The position numbers were made by a program, and so were the translations under genes. From NCBI RefSeq assembly GCF_000716435.1, contig NZ_JNWO01000002.1, positions 186,001 through 250,000 on the forward strand: a DNA stretch of 64,000 nt. The letters run 5' to 3'. This DNA is from Streptomyces xylophagus (GTDB taxonomy: Bacteria; Actinomycetota; Actinomycetes; Streptomycetales; Streptomycetaceae). The notes under the pieces were generated by a model. The model saw only the letters and a list, made by a program, of their open reading frames with translations, did not search any database and was not told the origin of the DNA. Positions 58,488 through 64,000 of the stretch are shown one piece after another (the stretch's first letter is position 1; the number at the start of each line of letters is the position of its first letter).

Positions 58488-60390
58488 GGCAACTACCTGA
58501 GCCCGTGCCGCAGGCAGCGTGGGCGGAGGCGCTCGGCGGTACGTCGAGGGTGGGGTTGCGGTCGAAGAAGCCGACCGGCTTGAGTGTGAAGCCCGTGGTG
58601 TCGACCGGCATGATCGGCCAGTCCTCCGGGCGCGGTGCGTGGGTCAGGCCGAAGGTGTGCCAGACGACGAGGTCCTGCCCGTCGAGGTCCCGGTCGGCGG
58701 CGGCGTACGCGGGCAGCCCCGCTCCGCCGGGATGCTGGTTGACGAAGTCGCCGGCCGGATAGCGCTCGGCCGGGTCGTAGGCGGTGACCCAGAGGTGCTT
58801 GGTGGCGAAGGCCGCGCGGGCCGCCACCGAGGACTCAGGATCGGCGAGCAGGGCCGGCTTGCCCTCCGGGTGCAGGGCGTAGGCGACCGGGCGGCCGAGC
58901 CGGTTGAGCGAATCGGGGTTGGAGATGTGCCACACGCGGTCCACGCTCGCGTCGGCCATTCGCTGCGCCTCGCTCTCTCGCGTCAACGGGGTGCGCTGGA
59001 GGGCGAATGCGTTGCCGCGCGGGTTGTCGGGGCCCATCGGCACCCGGACCGTCTCGACCTCCTCGACACGGTTCACGGGTCCGTCCACCGCCATGTCCAG
59101 CCGCGCGCTGAACAGGTGTTGGTGGTAGGGGGCGCCGAGACCGGGGGCGAGTTCGGTGGCGTACGGGTAGTCGCCGCCGGGGTGGGCGGAGGTGAAGACG
59201 ACGCCGGTGGCCTTGGCCTCGAACTCGATCGTGCCGTCGAGGTACAGGTACCAGTAGAAGCCGTAGTCGTAGTTGCCGACCGTGGTGAAGAAGGAGAGCA
59301 CCATGCGCCGTTGCCGCCGGGTCTCGGCCGAGCCGGTCCAGAGGTCGGTGTGCTTCCAGAGGATGCCGTAGTCCTCCTCGTGCAGACAGACGGCGTTGGT
59401 GAGGGTCTGCGGTGCGCCGGTCTCGTCGGCGATCACCGCGTCCAGGTAGGTGATGTCACCGAGGCAGTCGCAGCCGAGCTGGAGCGCGTTGGCGTAGCGG
59501 CCGATGAGGTACTCGCCGGTGTCGAAGTAGTTCTGCCAGGACCGGACGGGGGCGGGGTCGGCGTACGGGACGACCATCTCGGCGATCGACGCGCGATGGA
59601 TCACCGGGCGCCCGGCGAAAGCGAGTTGATGGAGGATCAGGCCCTCGCGGGCGTCGAAGCCGATGCGCAGCGACCAGTTCTCCCAGGTCAGTGCATTGCC
59701 TTCGAGGGCGAAGCTGGGGCCCTGCGGCTGGGTGATCTCGATGGGCTTCAGGGTGGTGCGCGGCGGGCCGGTGACGGCCGGGTCGTCGAAGTTTCCCGAC
59801 TCCGCGGGTACCGGTACCGGGCCGAGGTCGATCACCTGGTCCACGGTCCGGTTGAGGACGTCCACGTAGGCGACGAGTCCGTCGACGGGATGCGCCCACG
59901 CGTGGTCCTTCGGGTGCTCCTGTACGAAGGCCAGCCCGCGCAGGATGCGGCGGCCCCGCTCCTGCGGGTACTCGGCGTCGTACACGCCCGCGGACAGCGG
60001 GGCGACCCGCACCGAGTCGACGTCCAGGCCCCGCGCGGCCAGGGCGTCCAGCCAGCGCCCGTCCTTGGCGAGGATCTCCTCGACGAGCGCGAACTCCGCG
60101 TCCAGAACCGGGAGTTGTCCCTCCGTCGCGGCGTCGATCAGCCGGTGCGAGTCGACCCGCGCCTCGGTCAGCGAGACCGTCGCGTCACGGGAGGGGCCGC
60201 CGGAGACGTCGAGCAGCAGGACACGCAGCCGGCGATCGTCCTGCGCGGGGGTGTTCTTGGGCGGGTCCAGGAGCCCGAGATAGGCGAAGCGAGTGGTCTC
60301 CGTGACCAGTCCGGCCGCCGCGAGCAACTCGCGGGCGACGGTGATCTCTTCCGGGGCGAGCGGGTCGAGGGGATGACGAGCGGCAGCCAT
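58480..60390 (-). CDS. Primary-amine oxidase (copper/topaquinone)
   Basis: The 636-residue protein is a copper amine oxidase, converting primary amines, O2 and water to aldehyde, ammonia and H2O2. Tyr374 in [10 protein letters not shown] is the topaquinone precursor and Asp290 in [10 protein letters not shown] the catalytic base; their 84-residue spacing equals that of characterised bacterial enzymes. Copper ligands are the two His of [11 protein letters not shown] and a later His in [22 protein letters not shown]2/N3 domains precede the catalytic core. There is no signal peptide, so it is intracellular. GGAGG precedes the ATG, and a TetR-type palindrome lies 23 bp upstream. Confidence 0.95.
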   Translation of the reverse strand: MAAARHPLDPLAPEEITVARELLAAAGLVTETTRFAYLGLLDPPKNTPAQDDRRLRVLLLDVSGGPSRDATVSLTEARVDSHRLIDAATEGQLPVLDAEFALVEEILAKDGRWLDALAARGLDVDSVRVAPLSAGVYDAEYPQERGRRILRGLAFVQEHPKDHAWAHPVDGLVAYVDVLNRTVDQVIDLGPVPVPAESGNFDDPAVTGPPRTTLKPIEITQPQGPSFALEGNALTWENWSLRIGFDAREGLILHQLAFAGRPVIHRASIAEMVVPYADPAPVRSWQNYFDTGEYLIGRYANALQLGCDCLGDITYLDAVIADETGAPQTLTNAVCLHEEDYGILWKHTDLWTGSAETRRQRRMVLSFFTTVGNYDYGFYWYLYLDGTIEFEAKATGVVFTSAHPGGDYPYATELAPGLGAPYHQHLFSARLDMAVDGPVNRVEEVETVRVPMGPDNPRGNAFALQRTPLTRESEAQRMADASVDRVWHISNPDSLNRLGRPVAYALHPEGKPALLADPESSVAARAAFATKHLWVTAYDPAERYPAGDFVNQHPGGAGLPAYAAADRDLDGQDLVVWHTFGLTHAPRPEDWPIMPVDTTGFTLKPVGFFDRNPTLDVPPSASAHAACGTGSGSCHV

Positions 60391-60412
60391 ACGAGCCTCC
60401 GGGGATCTTTTT

Positions 60413-60428
60413 CTCTACGTCCGTAGAG
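60413..60428. promoter_or_regulatory. TetR-type operator CTCTACG-TC-CGTAGAG
   Basis: Perfect 7-bp arms flank a 2-bp centre, with T-rich and A-rich flanks giving further outer symmetry. It lies 23 bp upstream of the amine oxidase ATG, overlapping the likely transcription start, so binding would repress. Confidence 0.7.
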
Positions 60429-60510
60429 CAAAAAATCGCGCGGCCACGTTTCGCTCGGCAGTACGCCCGCGTTGCCTTGCTGTTAAGTCCGTCGGACCCG
60501 GCGCGCCGGG

Positions 60511-60930
60511 TCAGATGGCCAGGATCGCCCGCACCCGCTTGCCGCCCCCGGTCAGCGGGGTGACGTCGAGCCGGTGGGCCAGGCAGCGCACCATGGCCAG
60601 ACCGCGCCCGCTCTCGCCCTCGGCGGTCAACGGCCGTACGCGGGGCGGGGTCGGGTTGTCGTCGTAGACCTCGACCGTGACCCGCTCGTCGGACAGTTGG
60701 AGGCGCAGTCGGCACTCGCCGCGACCGTGCTCGGTCGCATTGGCGACCAGTTCGGACACGATGAGCGTCGCGTCCTCGATCTGCTCCGCGTCCACCCGCG
60801 CCATCCGATGACGGGAGCGGGCGAGGAACTCCGAGGTCAGCCTTCGCGCCTGACCCGCCGACGCCGCCTCGTCGGGCAGCAGGTACTCCACGCGTACAGA
60901 ACGCCTATGGGTACGCCGATGCGCACGCAT
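60511..60930 (-). CDS. RsbW-like ATP-binding protein (HATPase, anti-sigma type)
   Basis: The 139-residue protein is a single GHKL ATPase domain: N-box ELVANATEHG, G1 VYDDNP, G2-like GRGLAMV. Streptomyces has dozens of these small kinases related to RsbW/SpoIIAB; they phosphorylate STAS proteins or bind sigma factors. GGAGGGGAAG precedes the ATG. It is divergent from a SpoIIE-type phosphatase gene with 297 bp between them, so the two may act in the same partner-switching circuit. Confidence 0.87.
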   Translation of the reverse strand: MRAHRRTHRRSVRVEYLLPDEAASAGQARRLTSEFLARSRHRMARVDAEQIEDATLIVSELVANATEHGRGECRLRLQLSDERVTVEVYDDNPTPPRVRPLTAEGESGRGLAMVRCLAHRLDVTPLTGGGKRVRAILAI

Positions 60931-61109
60931 GGCGAATCACTTCCCCTCCTAGGACAACCCGGTATCCCCGCGGCGCGACCGCACCGGGGCCGTCGCAGGT
61001 CTTGCGCGGCCGGTCCTACACAGTTCACTTGCCCGCAGTCCGTGATCGGCAACCAGGCGATGCGACACGGTTGTCGTCGATCAGGAAATGTCCGTTCTCG
61101 GCCTCAATT

Positions 61110-61115
61110 GGGTAA
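61110..61115 (+). promoter_or_regulatory. Possible sigma-B-type -10 element GGGTAA
   Basis: In the 297-bp region 60931-61227 without genes, GGGTAA follows ATGTCC-N16-like sequence, resembling the Streptomyces sigma-B consensus (GNNTN14-16GGGTAY) except for the last base. It lies 113 bp before the phosphatase ATG. The rest of the region shows no other clear feature. Confidence 0.25.
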
Positions 61116-61227
61116 AGCGCCGGGCACGCCACGGGGATTGCCTGGCAGCCTTGCGATGTCCAAAGGTGGGGGAGGGGCCCCTGCGGAAGGTGGCTCCCGG
61201 AAGCCGCCGGCGCACTTGGAGTGGACC

Positions 61228-62325
61228 ATGGCCGCAGCGAAGCCGCAGCGCAGTCTCTCCGTGCTGACCTGGCTGCCCGCCGCGGTGATGGCGGTGGTCG
61301 CGGTCGGGGACATCCTCACCGGCCCCGGACTCGGCTTCCTGCCGCTGGCCTCCCTCGGCCCGGCCTTCGCCGGACTGGTCGGCGGCTGGCGCCGTACGGC
61401 GTGGTTCGGCGCCGCCGCGCTCGCGCTGTGCGTCGGACTCGGCCTGTACGACGGCCTGTTCCAGGAACGCAGAGGCTTCCTCGCGATGGTGTCGGTGGTG
61501 GGCGTGACCGCCGCCGGCATCGCTGCCGCCGTGATGCGCGGACACCGCGAGGCCGAACTCGCCAGTGTGCGGTCCATCGCGGAGGTGGCGCAGCGCGTCC
61601 TGCTGCGGCCCGTTCCCCTGACCGCCGGCCCTCTCCAGGCGGCGGTGTCGTACACCTCGGCCGTCGCGGAGGCCCGTATCGGCGGTGACCTCTACGAGGT
61701 GGTCGCCTCCCCGCACGGCGTGCGGGTGATCGTCGGCGATGTGCAGGGCAAGGGGCTCGCCGCCGTCGAGACGGCCGCCGTGGTGCTCGGCGCGTTCCGG
61801 GAGGCCGCGCACGACGAACCCGACCTGGTGGGACTGGGTGAGCGCCTGGAGCGCAGCGTCTCCCGCGTCCTGTCCGACGAGAAGTTCGTGACCGCCGTCC
61901 TCGCCGAGATCGGCACGGACCACGAGGTCCTCTTCCTCAACTACGGCCACCCGCCCCCGATGGTCGTACGCCGCAACGGCGCCGCCGACTTCCCGGCACC
62001 GCCCTCCTACGCCGCGCCGCTCGGCCTGGGCGGCGCACAGGGCAGCGAGAGCCCGAAGCCGTTCTCCGTGTGCTTCGCACCGGGCGAGCAACTGCTGCTG
62101 TACACCGACGGCGTCACCGAGGCCCGCGACGACCACGGCACCTTCTATCCGCTCGGCGAGCGCGCCCACCTCCTGAAGGAGCCCGACGCGCAGAGCGCGC
62201 TCGACTCCCTGCGCGAGGACCTGGTCCGCCACACGGCCGGCCCCCTGCATGACGACGCGGCGATGCTTCTGCTGCGCTATCACGACCATGCGGATACGAC
62301 GGGAGACGCCTCGCCCATCGGGTGA
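61228..62325 (+). CDS. Membrane-anchored PP2C/SpoIIE-type serine phosphatase
   Basis: The 365-residue protein has three to four N-terminal membrane helices (VLTWLPAAVMAVVAVGDIL; LGFLPLASLGPAFAGLVGG; AWFGAAALALCVGLGLYDG; FLAMVSVVGVTAAGIAAAVM), a linker, and a SpoIIE/RsbU phosphatase domain (about 145-350) with metal-binding residues in RIGGDLYEVV, VGDVQGKG, YTDGVTEARDDHG and HDDAAMLLLRY. ATG 61228 with GGAG upstream is preferred; the frame is open upstream. This type couples a membrane signal to release of an anti-anti-sigma factor. Confidence 0.88.
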   Translation: MAAAKPQRSLSVLTWLPAAVMAVVAVGDILTGPGLGFLPLASLGPAFAGLVGGWRRTAWFGAAALALCVGLGLYDGLFQERRGFLAMVSVVGVTAAGIAAAVMRGHREAELASVRSIAEVAQRVLLRPVPLTAGPLQAAVSYTSAVAEARIGGDLYEVVASPHGVRVIVGDVQGKGLAAVETAAVVLGAFREAAHDEPDLVGLGERLERSVSRVLSDEKFVTAVLAEIGTDHEVLFLNYGHPPPMVVRRNGAADFPAPPSYAAPLGLGGAQGSESPKPFSVCFAPGEQLLLYTDGVTEARDDHGTFYPLGERAHLLKEPDAQSALDSLREDLVRHTAGPLHDDAAMLLLRYHDHADTTGDASPIG

Positions 62326-62364
62326 GCGCGGGAGGTCCGTGCTGCCCACCGGTCGGCCCACTTC

Positions 62365-62388
62365 CTTGTTTCGTCAATCAAGTAAACT
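62365..62388 (+). promoter_or_regulatory. MarR operator-like dyad and leaderless -10 box TAAACT
   Basis: CTTGTTTCGTCAATCAAG (62365-62382) is an imperfect 18-bp palindrome (CTTG ... CAAG ends). TAAACT (62383-62388) follows directly and lies exactly six bases before the ATG at 62395. Binding over the spacer would block this promoter. Confidence 0.5.
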
Positions 62389-62394
62389 GGTGGC

Positions 62395-62850
62395 ATGACC
62401 ACGCCCGAGCAGCCACTGCGACCCATGAGTCCGCGCGAGGAAGAACTGGTGCGCGAACTCGCCCGGGTGATGCTCGTGCTGCCCCGGGTGGTCGACGCCG
62501 ACATGATGCGGGAACAGCGCCTGCCGCTCTCGGAGTACACGACCCTCATGCACCTGTCCGAGGCCACGGACCGGCGGATGCGCATGAGCGAGCTGGCCTC
62601 CGTCTGCAACCTCTCGCTGAGCGGCATGACCCGCATCGTCACCCGCCTGGAGACCCAGGGGCTGGTCGCACGGGCGCGGTGCGCCGAGGACGCCCGCGGC
62701 TGGAACGCCGTCCTCACCGACCAGGGCCTCGCCCGCCTCCAGGAGGCATGGCCCGCCCACCTCTCCAGCGTCCGGCGCCATGTCCTCGACCACGTCGACG
62801 CGGCCGACCTGACCCGGCTCCTCGGCGTGATGCGCCGTATAGCCACCTGA
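62395..62850 (+). CDS. MarR family transcriptional regulator
   Basis: The 151-residue protein has a winged helix-turn-helix: LPLSEYTTLMHLSEATDRRMRMSELASVCNLSLSGMTRIVTRLETQGLVARARCAEDARGWNAVLTDQGLARL. No Shine-Dalgarno sequence precedes the ATG; TAAACT six bases upstream suggests a leaderless transcript. A luciferase-like oxidoreductase gene follows after 28 bp, so the regulator probably controls its own operon in response to a small electrophile or phenolic compound (inference). Confidence 0.88.
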   Translation: MTTPEQPLRPMSPREEELVRELARVMLVLPRVVDADMMREQRLPLSEYTTLMHLSEATDRRMRMSELASVCNLSLSGMTRIVTRLETQGLVARARCAEDARGWNAVLTDQGLARLQEAWPAHLSSVRRHVLDHVDAADLTRLLGVMRRIAT

Positions 62851-62878
62851 CCCACCGAGCAGACCCAAGGAGTACGAG

Positions 62879-63931
62879 ATGACCACCCCGACCGACACCT
62901 TCGGCATCACACTTGGCCTGGACACCTTCGGTGACGTCACGAACGACGCCGAAGGCGCGCCGCTGACGCACGGCCAGGCCATCCGCCGCCTCGTCGAGGA
63001 GGGCGTCCTCGCCGACCAGGTCGGCGTCGACCACTTCGGCATCGGAGAGCACCACACCGAGGCGATGCCGCTGTCGGCCGCCGACGTCGTCCTCGCGGCC
63101 ATCGCCGCGCGCACCGAGCGCATCCACCTCAGCTCGGCCGTGACAGTGATCAGCTCCGACGACCCCGTCCGGGTCTTCCAGCGCTACGCCACCCTCGACG
63201 CCGTCTCCGAAGGCCGCGCCGAAGTGATCCTCGGCAGAGGGTCGAGCACCGAGTCCTTCCCTCTCTTCGGCTACGACCTGAACGACTACGAGGAGCTGTT
63301 CGAGGAGAAGGTCGCCCTTTTCGCCGAACTGCTCAAGGAGAAGCCCGTCACCTGGTCCGGCAACACCCGTCCCGCCCTCGACGGTCTCTCCGTCTACCCG
63401 CACAGCGAGACGGGTTCGATCCCCACCTGGATCGGCGTCGGCGGCAGCCCGCAGTCGGTGATCCGCACCGCCCAGTACGGGTTCTCCCTGATGCTGGCGA
63501 TCATTGGCGGGGACGTGGCCCGCTTCGCCCCGTTCTCCCAGCTGTACCGCCGGGCGCTCGCGGAGTTCGGTCACCCCGCCCGGCCCATCGGCGTCCACGC
63601 GCCCGGCCATGTCGCCGCCACCGATGAACAGGCGGTGGAGGAGTTCGTGCCGGCCTTCCAGGAGCTGATCCGCAGCGTGGCGCGGCAACGCGGTTTCCGC
63701 ACCCCGACCCGCGAGAGCCTCATGCAGGACGTCGGCCCCGGCGGCGCCCTGCACGTCGGATCACCGGAGACCGTGGCCCGAAAGATCGCGGACACCCTCA
63801 AGACCCTCGACGCGACCCGCTTCAACCTGAAGTACGGGATCACCGGAATGCCCCACGACACCCTCATGACCAACATCGAGCTGTATGGCACGAAGGTGGC
63901 GCCGCTGGTGCGCGAGTTGATGGCGGACTGA
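62879..63931 (+). CDS. LLM-class flavin-dependent oxidoreductase
   Basis: The 350-residue protein is a luciferase-like (bacterial luciferase/F420 or FMN) TIM barrel: FGITLGLDTFGDVTND, VGVDHFGIGEHHTEAMPLSAADVVLAAIAARTERIHLSSAVTVISSDDPVRVFQRYATLDAVSEGRAEVILGRGSS, then IPTWIGVGGSPQSVIRTAQYG. It oxidises an unknown organic compound using reduced flavin. AAGGAG lies before the ATG. It is cotranscribed with the MarR gene upstream. The last 69 bases of the window after it show no complete gene. Confidence 0.88.
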   Translation: MTTPTDTFGITLGLDTFGDVTNDAEGAPLTHGQAIRRLVEEGVLADQVGVDHFGIGEHHTEAMPLSAADVVLAAIAARTERIHLSSAVTVISSDDPVRVFQRYATLDAVSEGRAEVILGRGSSTESFPLFGYDLNDYEELFEEKVALFAELLKEKPVTWSGNTRPALDGLSVYPHSETGSIPTWIGVGGSPQSVIRTAQYGFSLMLAIIGGDVARFAPFSQLYRRALAEFGHPARPIGVHAPGHVAATDEQAVEEFVPAFQELIRSVARQRGFRTPTRESLMQDVGPGGALHVGSPETVARKIADTLKTLDATRFNLKYGITGMPHDTLMTNIELYGTKVAPLVRELMAD

Positions 63932-64000
63932 ACGCACGGGGGCGCGGAAACTCCGTTGCAGGCCGGGGGCCGTCACCCGACAGTGGGTCCATGACCGCCC

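Overview
The window reads as chromosomal DNA of a Streptomyces or a very close relative. Base composition is high-GC, third codon positions are strongly G/C, and GTG/TTG starts are common. Several marker families are typical of streptomycetes: a DUF5133 protein, an LAETG sortase substrate, an AraC/GlxA regulator, PAS-GAF-SpoIIE phosphatases, a vdcBCD vanillate decarboxylase operon and a tgm-type graspetide pair. There are no rRNA, tRNA or CRISPR features and no prophage. The content is accessory and catabolic: many small operons, each beside its own regulator.

Layout. 1-4.7 kb: end of a DUF4331 surface protein, then secreted GH64 beta-1,3-glucanase and GH92 alpha-mannosidase genes divergent from each other. 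4.7-7.6 kb: phosphoketolase behind a STAS-domain gene. 8-16 kb: small proteins, a GNAT acetyltransferase behind a leader-peptide ORF, a Gfo/Idh oxidoreductase, an aldo/keto reductase, an ABC exporter and a GlxA-like regulator. 15.8-19.2 kb: a PAS/GAF/SpoIIE phosphatase and a secreted serine hydrolase. 19.2-21.5 kb: a graspetide (ATP-grasp RiPP) pair, tgmA-tgmB, beside a possible TIR-like/zinc-ribbon protein. 21.6-26.6 kb: AraC regulator, intracellular GH29 fucosidase, and orphan proteins. 26.6-30.5 kb: DUF1152 protein, ECF sigma factor, RibD-like reductase, and an intact IS30-family element inserted in the loop of a terminator hairpin.

30.5-39.2 kb: FprA-type ferredoxin reductase with an iron-box-like palindrome, an SDR, and then glnT-glxB-glxC-glxD-monomeric sarcosine oxidase-like-XRE/cupin regulator. 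This last set has the gene content of an N-methylglutamate (methylamine) pathway in which a one-subunit flavin oxidase stands where a four-subunit dehydrogenase is usual. A triple-repeat operator candidate precedes it. 39.2-44.7 kb: coupled MFS, GH63-type glucosidase and GH13 genes. 44.9-48.9 kb: LAETG surface protein, MarR regulator with a divergent MFS drug exporter, and a methyltransferase. 49-51.8 kb: TetR regulator divergent from patatin-P450, with two identical operators. 51.8-55.8 kb: DUF402 and AraC genes divergent from vdcB-vdcC-vdcD. 55.8-60.4 kb: copper amine oxidase, APC permease, small membrane protein, a 185-bp MITE and a TetR gene, with a strong TetR-type palindrome at the oxidase promoter. 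60.5-64 kb: an RsbW-like ATPase and an RsbU/SpoIIE-like phosphatase, then a MarR regulator with a luciferase-like flavin oxidoreductase.

Convergent pairs are mostly separated by strong GC-rich hairpins. Several genes appear to be leaderless: a TANNNT-type -10 box lies exactly 6 nt before the start codon. Functions are assigned by recognising motifs in the translated sequence. No database search was run.
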